Of a DNA stretch of 64,000 nucleotides, positions 8,168-16,793 are shown piece after piece. Position 1 is the first letter of the stretch, and every line of letters begins with the position of its first letter. A program made the position numbers and the translations under genes. Source of the stretch: Bacteroidota bacterium (GTDB taxonomy: Bacteria; Bacteroidota; Bacteroidia; Chitinophagales; Chitinophagaceae); the NCBI GenBank assembly GCA_023422565.1, contig JAFAGR010000062.1, forward strand, positions 1 through 64,000, in the 5' to 3' direction. Under the pieces are notes generated by a model. The model saw only the letters and a list, made by a program, of their open reading frames with translations. It had not been told where the DNA came from and ran no database searches.

Positions 8168-8863
8168 TCACTTTTTTTCGATCCAGAGATATTCGGCGAA
8201 ACCAAGCAGGTCCCAAAAAATATTTCCCTGTAATTTTTTCCCGCGAATAAACGATCCAACCACTCTGACCGGCATTGCAACAATGAACCAACCGTTTCGC
8301 CGCATTCCCTTTTTTAAAACTTTACAACCGTTTGATTCGAATAGAGCACTTAGTTCATTGGTTGAATAAATCCTGACATGCGTGGGGTCATCATAAAAAT
8401 TTAACGTGCCGTACATTGAGGGAAGCTTTGTACTCTTCTGCCCGGGATATTCGACGTACATTTTCCCTCCCGGTTTTAGCTTTTTGATCAGTCCCTCTAT
8501 CACTTTGTCGCCATTATGAAGGTGCTCGATCACATGAACCATCCAGATTCCATCGAAGTGACTGTCAGGGATAGACGAGAAATCAAGCCGTGTCAGGTCC
8601 ATCTCATAAAAAACCTTCATGGCCTTGAAATCCTGCTCCGAATTATTGTAATCACGCTCCATGTCTACCCCATGATATTCGCAATTAGGAAAAACAGATG
8701 TTGTTTTTGTAGCGGAATGGTTTCCTGCACCAATATCCAGCAACCGGAATGGGCGGCTGCCGAAAGATTTCTTCATGAAGCTGAACTTACTTACCAGGGA
8801 AGATGGGAAACCTTGTATATTCACTAAATAAAAATTATCAGCAAAAGTAAGCTGACCGCCCAT
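8168..8863 (-). CDS. Class I SAM-dependent methyltransferase
   Basis: A 231-residue methyltransferase of unknown substrate. SAM-binding motif I is RLLDIGAGNHS, the acidic motif II is HGVDMERD, and MVHVIEHLHNGDKVI followed by LKPGGKMYVEYPG marks motifs IV-VI. Relatives often act on glycans or small molecules, but nothing here identifies the acceptor. The start is uncertain. A TACTTTTG box lies inside the first codons (8842-8849), so a GTG at 8824 or the ATG at 8776 may be the true start instead of 8863. Confidence 0.75.
   Translation of the reverse strand: MGGQLTFADNFYLVNIQGFPSSLVSKFSFMKKSFGSRPFRLLDIGAGNHSATKTTSVFPNCEYHGVDMERDYNNSEQDFKAMKVFYEMDLTRLDFSSIPDSHFDGIWMVHVIEHLHNGDKVIEGLIKKLKPGGKMYVEYPGQKSTKLPSMYGTLNFYDDPTHVRIYSTNELSALFESNGCKVLKKGMRRNGWFIVAMPVRVVGSFIRGKKLQGNIFWDLLGFAEYLWIEKK
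8842..8849 (-). promoter_or_regulatory. -7 box TACTTTTG inside the annotated start of the methyltransferase
   Basis: An exact TAnnTTTG match on the minus strand. It lies downstream of the ATG at 8863 and 17 nt upstream of a GTG at 8824. If used, it moves the real start downstream. Confidence 0.4.
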
Positions 8864-8911
8864 AAAGGGCCGACAAATAATTAAAACAATTAAAATTCTG
8901 CTGACACTGTT

Positions 8912-10543
8912 ATGAACCTGATCAAAGGGAACATCGTTGATATTTTTGAAAAGGAGATCTATTACGGGGAAATTGAAATAGCTGACGGAATAATTAAAAG
9001 CATTAAGCGGATTGAGAGTTCGCAGAATTTTCCCGCACCTTTTATTCTACCCGGCTTTGTAGATGCGCATGTGCATATTGAAAGCTCCCTCCTCATTCCC
9101 TCTGAATTCGCGCGCCTTGCCGTAGTTCACGGAACGGTGGCCACCATCAGCGATCCACATGAAATTGCCAATGTATGCGGCATTGAAGGCGTTGAATACA
9201 TGATCAGTAACGGGAATACCGTTCCCTTTAAATTTCATTTTGGTGCACCAAGTTGCGTTCCCGCCACAAGTTTTGAAACCGCGGGGGATGTGCTGACAGC
9301 AGAAGATGTTGACCGGCTTTTAAAGCGGGAAGAAATATTTTACCTGAGTGAGATGATGAATTTTCCGGGTGTATTGCAAGACGATCCCGACGTGCTGGCG
9401 AAAATTGCCTCAGCAAAAAAATTCAACAAACCGGTTGACGGCCATGCTCCCGGCTTGCGCGGTGAGGCGGTAAAAAAATATATCAGCGCGGGCATTTCTA
9501 CCGATCATGAATGCTTTACTGAAGAAGAAGCTGCGGAGAAATTATCGCTCGGCATGAAGATCCTGATTCGCGAAGGAAGCGCGGCAAAAAACTTCGAAGC
9601 ACTCGCAGGGTTGATAGAAGATAATTTTGAAAACATCATGTTTTGTTCAGATGACAAGCATCCCGACAGTTTGCTTGAAGGCCATATTAACCAATTGTGT
9701 GCACGCGCAGTAGCAAAAGGCATCAATCTTTTTAAGGTGTTGCAGGCTGCATGTGTAAACCCCGTTCAGCATTATAAAATGAAAGTGGGTTTACTACATG
9801 AAGGCGATGCTGCAGACCTGGTGGTTGTTAAAGACCTTACGGATTTTGAGGTACTACAAACCTATATTGATGGTGAACTTGTTGCAGAAAACGGAAATTC
9901 AAATATTGCTCATCACAACCATGATGCGATCAACCGTTTTGATATAAGCCCCATCGAGGCTTCATCCCTGCAATACGATGCTAACGGTAACCCTCAAATT
10001 CAGGTGATTGGCGCACTCGACGGGCAACTGATTACCGAAAAAATTCTTTATACCAGTAATGTTGTAAATGGAAGAGTTGTTGCGAACACGCTGGATGATG
10101 TGCTCAAAATTGTGGTGGTAAATCGTTACAAACAGGCACCCCCTGCAATTGCTTTCATTAAAAATTTCGGACTGACCGAAGGAGCCATCGCTTCTTCCGT
10201 TGCGCACGACAGCCATAACATAGTTGCCGTAGGCGTAACCGATGAGAGTATTGCACTGGCAATTAACAAGATTATTCAACAACGCGGTGGTTTATCGGCC
10301 GTGGGGAAAGGCAGGGAACTTATTCTTCCCCTTCCGGTAGCCGGATTAATGAGCAATGAAGATGCCTATACTATCGCCAACGCGTACACGCAGATAGATA
10401 ACTTTGTAAAAGAGGAACTGGGGAGCATGCTTCGTGCACCATTCATGACACTTTCATTCATGGCGCTTCTGGTGATCCCGCATTTGAAGCTCAGCGACCT
10501 TGGATTATTTGATGGGGACAGTTTCAGTTTTGTAACCTCATAA
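8912..10543 (+). CDS. ade: Adenine deaminase
   Basis: A 543-residue amidohydrolase that converts adenine to hypoxanthine and ammonia in purine salvage. Metal and active-site motifs are FVDAHVHIESS (start of the barrel), SDPHEIANV, VDGHAPGL, STDHECFTEEEA and CSDDKHPDSL. The length is close to the family's usual about 550-590. It stands alone on the plus strand and its 3' end overlaps the convergent lipoprotein gene by 6 bp. Confidence 0.93.
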   Translation: MNLIKGNIVDIFEKEIYYGEIEIADGIIKSIKRIESSQNFPAPFILPGFVDAHVHIESSLLIPSEFARLAVVHGTVATISDPHEIANVCGIEGVEYMISNGNTVPFKFHFGAPSCVPATSFETAGDVLTAEDVDRLLKREEIFYLSEMMNFPGVLQDDPDVLAKIASAKKFNKPVDGHAPGLRGEAVKKYISAGISTDHECFTEEEAAEKLSLGMKILIREGSAAKNFEALAGLIEDNFENIMFCSDDKHPDSLLEGHINQLCARAVAKGINLFKVLQAACVNPVQHYKMKVGLLHEGDAADLVVVKDLTDFEVLQTYIDGELVAENGNSNIAHHNHDAINRFDISPIEASSLQYDANGNPQIQVIGALDGQLITEKILYTSNVVNGRVVANTLDDVLKIVVVNRYKQAPPAIAFIKNFGLTEGAIASSVAHDSHNIVAVGVTDESIALAINKIIQQRGGLSAVGKGRELILPLPVAGLMSNEDAYTIANAYTQIDNFVKEELGSMLRAPFMTLSFMALLVIPHLKLSDLGLFDGDSFSFVTS

Positions 10544-10945
10544 CTTCGCACCGGTAACGGTAACGGATACACTATCCGTGTTTTTCGGTGCAAAATATTT
10601 TGTTTTGAATTTCACTGAAGTTCCTGGGTCAACAGTTTCAAACACCGTGTCCTGATCCTCTTCAAGCAGGGCTCCCGTTTTGCTAAAAAAACGGAGCGTG
10701 ATGCCCACATCTTTATAGGAAACGATTTTCGCGGTGCTGTTAATTGTGCCGCGGACTACAGTTTGGCCCAGGAGGTTTTTTTTGGTATCAATTTTCGCGG
10801 TTAGGAAACGTTGGGGATTTTTTTGCTCCACCTCTTCCATGGATTCCTGGCTTTTTTGATACTTATCTTTATTCCCGGTTTCCGGTGAATTACCGGAACA
10901 GGACATCAATAACAGGATGAGGGCAGCGGTAAGGTATCTGGCCAT
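10538..10945 (-). CDS. Small lipoprotein, unknown function
   Basis: A 135-residue predicted lipoprotein. A hydrophobic signal ends in the lipobox LLMSCSG, with the lipidated Cys at residue 16. A charged linker and a beta-rich domain from about residue 45 follow (TVVRGTINSTAKIVSYKDVGITLRF), similar in style to FxLYD-type domains. Function unknown. Its 3' end overlaps ade by 6 bp. Confidence 0.75.
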   Translation of the reverse strand: MARYLTAALILLLMSCSGNSPETGNKDKYQKSQESMEEVEQKNPQRFLTAKIDTKKNLLGQTVVRGTINSTAKIVSYKDVGITLRFFSKTGALLEEDQDTVFETVDPGTSVKFKTKYFAPKNTDSVSVTVTGAKL

Positions 10946-11020
10946 GTAAAGGTTTTATAACTTGATACAAATTAATGCATGCTGCGTGGGATTATTGCGA
11001 GCGCAACCTTAATTTTTTGA

Positions 11021-11028
11021 TAGATTTG
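11021..11028 (+). promoter_or_regulatory. -7 box TAGATTTG for upp
   Basis: An exact TAnnTTTG match 7 nt before the ATG at 11036 and 28 nt before the ATG at 11057. Confidence 0.5.
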
Positions 11029-11035
11029 TATAATT

Positions 11036-11707
11036 ATGGTAACCGAAAAGAAACCAATGGTCAAAAATCTCAGTACATACCATTCCCTTGTTAGCAATTG
11101 GGTGAGCGAACTGAGAGATGTGGAAATTCAAAACGACCGGATGCGTTTTCGCCGCAATCTCGAGCGAATTGCCGAGGTGATCGCTTACGAGATAAGCCGT
11201 GATATGGAAACAGTGGAGAAGGAAGTAAATACGCCGATGGGAACCGCCACCTGCAAGGTGCTGAAGTATCAACCCGTATTGGCCACCATCCTTAGGGCCG
11301 GTCTTGCGATGCACAACGGTTTGCTAAGTTACTTTGATAAGGCCGACAACGCATTTCTGAGCGCTTATCGCAAACATCACCCCGACGGCACGTTCGAGAT
11401 CAGGCTGGAGTATATGAGCTGCCCGGATGTCGAGGGCAGGTTTGTGATCATCAGCGACCCCATGCTTGCCACAGGGGCATCCCTGGTTAAATCAGTACAA
11501 TACCTGAAAGAAGTTGGCGAAATTATGGAACTTCACATCGTATGCGCCATCGCGTGCACCGTGGGCATAGAATACGTACGCCGCGAGATTCCCAATGCGC
11601 ATATATGGTGTGGCGCGATTGACGACGAACTGACCGCTAAGGGGTATATAGTACCCGGATTGGGTGATGCGGGCGACCTCGCCTACGGTTCAAAAACTCA
11701 GAACTAA
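11036..11707 (+). CDS. upp: Uracil phosphoribosyltransferase
   Basis: Upp salvages uracil to UMP using PRPP. The 223-residue product has the expected RFRRNLERI near the start, the PRPP loop DPMLATGASLV and the uracil-binding C-terminal signature PGLGDAGDLAYG. An in-frame ATG at 11057 (MVKNLSTYHS) lines up better with relatives, so the first seven residues may not be translated. The -7 box at 11021-11028 would give a leader for the second ATG and an almost leaderless message for the first. Confidence 0.92.
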   Translation: MVTEKKPMVKNLSTYHSLVSNWVSELRDVEIQNDRMRFRRNLERIAEVIAYEISRDMETVEKEVNTPMGTATCKVLKYQPVLATILRAGLAMHNGLLSYFDKADNAFLSAYRKHHPDGTFEIRLEYMSCPDVEGRFVIISDPMLATGASLVKSVQYLKEVGEIMELHIVCAIACTVGIEYVRREIPNAHIWCGAIDDELTAKGYIVPGLGDAGDLAYGSKTQN

Positions 11708-11820
11708 TTGGTTATCAATGTATCATTTACTCTAGCGGAGTGCATAAAACTAACGGAATGATTTAAGCAGCATTTGCCGCGGTTAACTTATCTTTATAGC
11801 TATAACACTCTACATTTACC

Positions 11821-12825
11821 ATGATTAAAAAATACCTCCTCGCCCTGGGAGCATTTTTGCTAACCATAACTACTCAGGCGCAAGATCCGCACTTTTCGCA
11901 GTTCTTTGCGTCTCCGCTTACACTCAATCCTGCATTTACCGGTAAATTTGACGGTTCCTGGAGGCTTGCGGCAAATCATCGTGACCAATGGCCTTCCATT
12001 CCGAAAGCATACGTTACCACCAGCGCTTCTTTCGATATGGGCATACTGAAAAGCAGGATCGCTGAAGGAGATGTGTTCGGTATTGGTATTTCCGGGGTTT
12101 CTGATGCCAGCGCCAACAGCCAGTTGAAGCTTAATTACGGTTCGCTTTCACTCTCTTACCATAAAGCTTTAGATGCCGACGGTTACAATACTATCGGGGC
12201 AGGTTTCCAGGGCACGTACAGCAGTATGAACCTGGATATTTCTAAACTGACCTTTGAAAGTATGCTTCAGCAAAATGGGTTTACAGGGCAATCCGGTGAA
12301 GTACTAAACAATGGTAACAATCAGAACTACCTTGATATGAATGCCGGACTTTTATTTTCCGGGTCTTCCAATGGATATAATAACTACTACCTGGGCGTTT
12401 CCATGTATCACATCAACAAACCAAAGGTTAGCTTCAAAGATCAGAACTGGTACCTTACGGGAAGGGTGACGATTCATGGCGGTGGTTCCTTTCCGGTTAA
12501 TGACGTGATCGGTTTTCATACCTCCTTTATTCACCAAATGCAGAATAAGGCGAGCGAAACAATGCTGGGCGGCGCCTTAAGCTTAAACGCGAGCGGAGAT
12601 GTGGATGCGCCCACCAATGTTTACCTTGGCTCCTGGATGAGGCTTAACGATGCGATAATACCATACATAGGTCTGGAGTTCGGCGGGCTACGCATTGGTG
12701 CGAGTTACGACGTGAACATCAGCAGCCTGAAAGCCGCTACCAACAACCGCGGCGGATCGGAAATTTCCATCATCTACATTAAGAAACCTGCAGAAATGAA
12801 GGGCATTCCTTGTCCGAAGTTTTAA
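11821..12825 (+). CDS. PorP/SprF family type IX secretion membrane protein
   Basis: A 334-residue outer-membrane beta-barrel protein. The signal peptide ends near TTQAQ. The family hallmark follows directly: DPHFSQFFASPLTLNPAFTG, then a WRLAANHRDQWPSI motif. The C-terminal strands end in a segment typical of the family (GGSEISIIYIKKPAE). PorP/SprF proteins help the T9SS export or anchor partner proteins such as SprB-like adhesins. No adhesin partner lies beside it, so its cargo is unknown. Transcription probably starts near a TATCTTTA box at 11789-11796. Confidence 0.9.
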   Translation: MIKKYLLALGAFLLTITTQAQDPHFSQFFASPLTLNPAFTGKFDGSWRLAANHRDQWPSIPKAYVTTSASFDMGILKSRIAEGDVFGIGISGVSDASANSQLKLNYGSLSLSYHKALDADGYNTIGAGFQGTYSSMNLDISKLTFESMLQQNGFTGQSGEVLNNGNNQNYLDMNAGLLFSGSSNGYNNYYLGVSMYHINKPKVSFKDQNWYLTGRVTIHGGGSFPVNDVIGFHTSFIHQMQNKASETMLGGALSLNASGDVDAPTNVYLGSWMRLNDAIIPYIGLEFGGLRIGASYDVNISSLKAATNNRGGSEISIIYIKKPAEMKGIPCPKF

Positions 12826-12841
12826 TAAACCTTCTCATTTG

Positions 12842-13450
12842 TTATTTGCGGGGGCTTCCGCTTACATACCGGTTGCCTTTTACGTAAAAACGATAAAGGT
12901 TTAGTGCATCCTTGCCTGCACTTTCAACCCCTATTCTTTTGCTTACGCCAACTTCCGAACCGGAATAGTGTTTTCCGTTATCGTATATAAACAGTTCTTC
13001 GCCCAGCAGGTGCAGTCCCGAGTGTATTTTTTCAATACCAAGCGCTTTGCCAACATTTCCCGGACCTCTCGTTAAGGTGAAATCAGCCACCGTTTTCTTT
13101 GTTCGCTGCAACATCACGTCAATGCCCGCAATTGGTTCAACTGCGCGAATAAGGACGGCATCGGGCACATCTTTCTTATTGGTAACTATATTCATCATTC
13201 GATGCATTCCATAGCATATATACACATACGATGTTGCGGGATGGCCGTACATATGTTCGTTCTTTTGGGTTCGCCTGCCGCCAAATGCGTGCGAGGCCCT
13301 GTCAACTTCGGCCACATAGGCTTCTGTTTCCACGATGATCCCTGAAGTTTTCCGTCCGTTGATATTACTTACCAAAATCTTTCCCAACAACTCGCGGGCT
13401 ATGAGCACAACATCAGGTCTGTCGTAAAAACTTAACGGAAGCTTTTTCAT
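12842..13450 (-). CDS. 3-methyladenine DNA glycosylase (AAG/MPG family)
   Basis: This enzyme removes alkylated purines from DNA to start base-excision repair. From the preferred ATG at 13450 the product has 202 residues and begins MKKLPLSFYDRPDVVLIARELLG. The active-site segment IVETEAYVAEVDRASHAFGG holds the catalytic Glu. YVYICYGMHRMMNIV and LTRGPGN are further family signatures. In-frame ATGs at 13456 and 13489 would lengthen it, but the homologous part begins at 13450. It is convergent with the PorP/SprF gene, 16 bp apart. Confidence 0.9.
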   Translation of the reverse strand: MKKLPLSFYDRPDVVLIARELLGKILVSNINGRKTSGIIVETEAYVAEVDRASHAFGGRRTQKNEHMYGHPATSYVYICYGMHRMMNIVTNKKDVPDAVLIRAVEPIAGIDVMLQRTKKTVADFTLTRGPGNVGKALGIEKIHSGLHLLGEELFIYDNGKHYSGSEVGVSKRIGVESAGKDALNLYRFYVKGNRYVSGSPRK

Positions 13451-13541
13451 GATCATGAAATTTACAAATCCCGCGCCTTTCGGCACCATGAGAAAGCAGT
13501 AAATTTTGTTTTCCTAACTTTAGCCACTTTTGCTTACTAAC

Positions 13542-14315
13542 ATGCTGAAAGAAATCATCATAGCCTTCCAGTCTTATGGTGAAGCCCATCGCTTCATTGT
13601 AAAGAACAAGCTATGGAAATGGATAGTGATACCCGGCTTAATTTATACGCTCCTGTTTTTGGCGGGTATATATTTTTTCTGGGTTACGAGCAATACCGCC
13701 ATTCAGTTCATCTTATTAAAAAGCGGGGTAAAAGGCTGGCTTGATAAAACGAACACCGGTTGGCTGAGTTTTCTTTTCATTTTCGGGCAGATCATGCTGC
13801 ACCTGGTATTGTTGCTCTTTTACTTTTCTCTCTTTAAATTTTTGTTCCTGATCATAGGGTCCCCGGTTTTTGCATACCTGAGCGAGAAAACAGAAAGTAT
13901 CATAGAAGAAAAGGATTTCCCGTTTAGTATTAAGCAATTGCTAAAAGACATTGTTAGGGGGGTGAGAATCGCATTGCGAAATATGGTTTGGCAAACCGTG
14001 TACCTTCTCAGTATTTTCATATTATCATTAATACCCGTTGCCGGCTGGGTTGCCCCGATGATCGCGCTCTTTGTAGAGTGTTATTATTTCGGCTTCTCCA
14101 TGTTGGATTACAGCAGCGAAAGAAATAAACTCAGCTATACACAAAGCATCCAGTTCATTGGGCATCATAAAGGGCTTGCCATTGGTAATGGAATGGGATA
14201 TTACATCATGCATGTGGTTCCGGTAATAGGCTGGCTCTTTGCGCCAAGTTACGCAGTGGTGGCCGCAACGCTAAGCCTGCTGAATGCCAGGAAAAATAAA
14301 GTGATATACACATGA
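13542..14315 (+). CDS. EI24/CysZ-like membrane protein
   Basis: A 257-residue integral membrane protein of the EI24 (PF07264, CysZ-like) type. It starts MLKEIIIAFQSYGEAHRFI, has a first helix at about 26-46, further helices at about 70-100, and a long re-entrant hydrophobic region around 145-180 (LIPVAGWVAPMIALFVECYYFGFSMLDY). The LDY/SERNKLSY region and the PVIGWLFAPSYAVVAATL end are typical of the family. CysZ imports sulfate in proteobacteria; transport here is only inference. Its stop overlaps the next start by 4 bp, so the two are translationally coupled. Confidence 0.72.
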   Translation: MLKEIIIAFQSYGEAHRFIVKNKLWKWIVIPGLIYTLLFLAGIYFFWVTSNTAIQFILLKSGVKGWLDKTNTGWLSFLFIFGQIMLHLVLLLFYFSLFKFLFLIIGSPVFAYLSEKTESIIEEKDFPFSIKQLLKDIVRGVRIALRNMVWQTVYLLSIFILSLIPVAGWVAPMIALFVECYYFGFSMLDYSSERNKLSYTQSIQFIGHHKGLAIGNGMGYYIMHVVPVIGWLFAPSYAVVAATLSLLNARKNKVIYT

Positions 14316-15013
14316 GTACGGTGTATCTTGTTCCTTCATTGTTGCATGAAGATGGAGTGCAGGCCATCCCTGCATACCTGCTGGAGTCGGTGAAAAAATG
14401 TGAAGTGATCTTTGCCGAGAATGAAAGAACCACCCGTAGATTTCTAAAGAAACTCGACCCTTCAATTGTAATTGACTCATTTGAATGGTTCACGATAGAC
14501 CCTGAAAAAAATTCCCACCTCTCAGATTTCAGAAAGAAGGTTGGAGAGAGAAAAGACATTGCAATTATCAGCGAGGCGGGTTGCCCGGGCGTTGCGGATC
14601 CCGGCCAGGAGATAATTTCCGTTGCACAAAAATTGAATTGTACCATAAGGCCCTTAGTGGGACCGAGTTCCATTTTGCTTGCCCTGATGGCGAGCGGTAT
14701 GAATGGCCAGCAATTTGAATTTGTTGGTTACCTGCCGATAGCAAACAATGAGCGTGACAAAAGGATCCGGGAGCTCGACGAAGTTGTTCGCAAAACCGGC
14801 AGCACTAAAATTTTTATTGAAACGCCGTATAGAAATAATGCACTTTTTGAAAGCCTGCTTACTAACTGTAACGCGCAAACGCTTCTGTGTATTGGTATAA
14901 ATATCACCGCGCCGAATGAAAAGATAATTACAAAGCCTATATCAGAATGGAAAAAGCAAAAACCGGAACTGCACAAGATGCCGGTTATATTTTTGCTGGG
15001 AAAAACAACTTGA
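14312..15013 (+). CDS. RsmI-like tetrapyrrole-methylase family SAM methyltransferase, short form
   Basis: A 233-residue enzyme related to RsmI, which 2'-O-methylates C1402 of 16S rRNA. Visible signatures are YLVPSLL at the start, AENERTTRRFLKKL, EAGCPGVADPGQ, RPLVGPSSILLALMASG, FVGYLP and FIETPYRNN. It lacks the roughly 50-residue C-terminal domain of full RsmI and has an unusual N-terminus, so it is probably a paralogue with its own target. The ATGA overlap with the EI24 gene couples their translation. Confidence 0.8.
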   Translation: MSTVYLVPSLLHEDGVQAIPAYLLESVKKCEVIFAENERTTRRFLKKLDPSIVIDSFEWFTIDPEKNSHLSDFRKKVGERKDIAIISEAGCPGVADPGQEIISVAQKLNCTIRPLVGPSSILLALMASGMNGQQFEFVGYLPIANNERDKRIRELDEVVRKTGSTKIFIETPYRNNALFESLLTNCNAQTLLCIGINITAPNEKIITKPISEWKKQKPELHKMPVIFLLGKTT

Positions 15014-15148
15014 TTTACGATGTACGATGTACGATGTACGATTGACGATTAGGGTTTAATTTGCGCCACTAAAGTAGTTACCAACTACCAATCGAGACGT
15101 TGCGAAGCAAGTCTCGATGCCGACCGAAGCGTCGGCACTACCAACTAC
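15014..15148. repeat. Intergenic repeat block: heptamer array plus REP-like double hairpin
   Basis: 15016-15050 holds five tandem heptamers (TACGATG three times, then TACGATT and GACGATT). 15079-15089 and 15139-15149 are identical 11-bp direct repeats (TACCAACTACC). Between them are two inverted repeats: ATCGAGAC/GTCTCGAT (15091-15098 / 15111-15118), whose stem continues inward with TTGC/GCAA, and TGCCGAC/GTCGGCA (15118-15124 / 15131-15137). The layout resembles REP/BIME elements of other bacteria. The second direct repeat runs into the stop codon of the downstream minus-strand gene. Confidence 0.75.
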
Positions 15149-15571
15149 CTAATGCGCCACATCCTTCATGTTAAGGATCTTGTCAACTATGTAAGGACTG
15201 TAGCCTCTCCATGGAATTGAATTCTTGTACTCTTTGTAATGAAGGTCAAAATATTTGCCGCTGTTAGTCATGAGCACGTTGGCAATGCTGTCATTTTCCA
15301 CTGAAAACTCAAATTCGTATGATTGGACTGTGCCGGGCGCCCTTGACCTTAATCCAGACTGAATAAGTTTGCCCTCATATGTTTTGAATACGTTTCCTTT
15401 CTTAACAAGGTAATTCAGCTCGCCTGATTTAACGCCCTCGCCAAACACATAAAAATATTTCCACCAAACCAATATCCCACCCGCTACAAGTAATATCACA
15501 ACAAACCAGGTAAGAAATTTGGCGAAGCCGCTTTTGCGCCTTGGGCCCACGGATTGATCATGTACTATCAT
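15149..15571 (-). CDS. Conserved hypothetical single-pass membrane protein
   Basis: A 140-residue protein with a short basic N-terminus, one transmembrane helix at about 19-38 (LTWFVVILLVAGGILVWW) and a periplasmic domain of about 100 residues starting YVFGEGVKSGELNYLVKKGN. I have seen similar proteins in Bacteroidota without a known function. Its stop codon lies at the edge of the REP-like element. It diverges from bshA. Confidence 0.72.
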   Translation of the reverse strand: MIVHDQSVGPRRKSGFAKFLTWFVVILLVAGGILVWWKYFYVFGEGVKSGELNYLVKKGNVFKTYEGKLIQSGLRSRAPGTVQSYEFEFSVENDSIANVLMTNSGKYFDLHYKEYKNSIPWRGYSPYIVDKILNMKDVAH

Positions 15572-15659
15572 ACTATCGGATGTTAGGATCTGTGTAAAAT
15601 ATAAATGGAATCTCCGGTGAAATTAAGTGGTAAATTGCGGATCACATAACTTTCATTGT

Positions 15660-16793
15660 ATGAACATAGCCATTGTATGCTACCCGACCTTCGGTGGAAG
15701 CGGGGTGCTGGCAACTGAACTGGGAAAAGCGCTCGCTGAAAAAGGTCATAATATTCACTTCATCACGTATCAGCAACCGGTTCGCTTAAGCGGCTTCCAT
15801 GCAAACATTTTCTATCATGAGGTCAGGGTACCAACGTATCCGCTCTTTGATTTCCCCCCGTACGAAACCGCCCTGGCAAGCGCTATGGTGGACGTGGTTT
15901 TGAATAACCAGGTTGACCTGCTTCATGTACACTATGCTATTCCTCACGCTTCGGCGGCTTACATGGCTAAAAAAATCCTGGCCAAGCGCAACATAAACAT
16001 TCCCGTTATTACTACGCTGCATGGCACAGACATTACGCTTGTGGGGCGGGATAAAACATATAGCCCGGTTGTAACTTTTTCCATGGAAGAAAGCGATGTA
16101 CTGACCGCTGTTTCTGATAACCTTAAGGAAGAAACTTACAAGAACTTTCAAATCAACAAACCAATTGAGGTGATTCATAATTTTGTGGATGTTGCGCGTT
16201 TCAACCGAAAACCGGTGGATGCGTTTAAAAAACTTATTGCGCCAAATGGTGAAAAGATAATTGTTCATGCTTCCAATTTCAGAAAAGTAAAGCGTGTAGA
16301 TGATGTGGTGAAAACCTTTGTGCGCATCAACAAAGCCATGCCTGCAAAACTCCTGCTGATCGGCGACGGGCCTGAACGGCCTTACATCGAATCAATGACG
16401 CGCGATTGCGAAAGCTTTGGAGAAATAAAATTTTTAGGGAAACAGGAACAGATGGAAGAAATATTACCGATCTCTGATCTGTTTCTGCTACCCAGCGAAT
16501 ATGAAAGTTTCGGATTGGCCGCTTTGGAAGCAATGGCTGCCGAAGTTCCCGTCATATCCAGCAATGCAGGCGGATTGCCGGAAATTATCATTGATGGTTA
16601 TTGCGGATACATGAGCCCGATAGGCGATACCGAAAACATGGCCGCAAACGCTGTGAAAATTCTTAGTGATCCAAAAGTACACCAGCAATTCAGAAAGAAT
16701 GCCTTAGCACAGGCGAGAAAATTTGATATTCATAATATCGTTCCCGCTTATGAAGAAATGTATTTCAAACTAGCCGGCTTACCTTTTCCTTAA
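15660..16793 (+). CDS. bshA: N-acetyl-alpha-D-glucosaminyl L-malate synthase BshA
   Basis: BshA is a GT4 glycosyltransferase that joins UDP-GlcNAc to L-malate, the first step of bacillithiol synthesis. The 377-residue product starts MNIAIVCYPTFGGSGVLATELG. It has the family's HVHYAIPHASAAYMAK, TTLHGTDITLVG and VIHNFVDVARF. The nucleotide-sugar motif PSEYESFGLAALEAMA and SNAGGLPEII follow. The ATG at 15660 is chosen because an upstream start at 15627 would precede the Rossmann strand. The 3' end overlaps the EnvC-like gene by 15 bp. No bshB or bshC is nearby. Confidence 0.92.
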   Translation: MNIAIVCYPTFGGSGVLATELGKALAEKGHNIHFITYQQPVRLSGFHANIFYHEVRVPTYPLFDFPPYETALASAMVDVVLNNQVDLLHVHYAIPHASAAYMAKKILAKRNINIPVITTLHGTDITLVGRDKTYSPVVTFSMEESDVLTAVSDNLKEETYKNFQINKPIEVIHNFVDVARFNRKPVDAFKKLIAPNGEKIIVHASNFRKVKRVDDVVKTFVRINKAMPAKLLLIGDGPERPYIESMTRDCESFGEIKFLGKQEQMEEILPISDLFLLPSEYESFGLAALEAMAAEVPVISSNAGGLPEIIIDGYCGYMSPIGDTENMAANAVKILSDPKVHQQFRKNALAQARKFDIHNIVPAYEEMYFKLAGLPFP

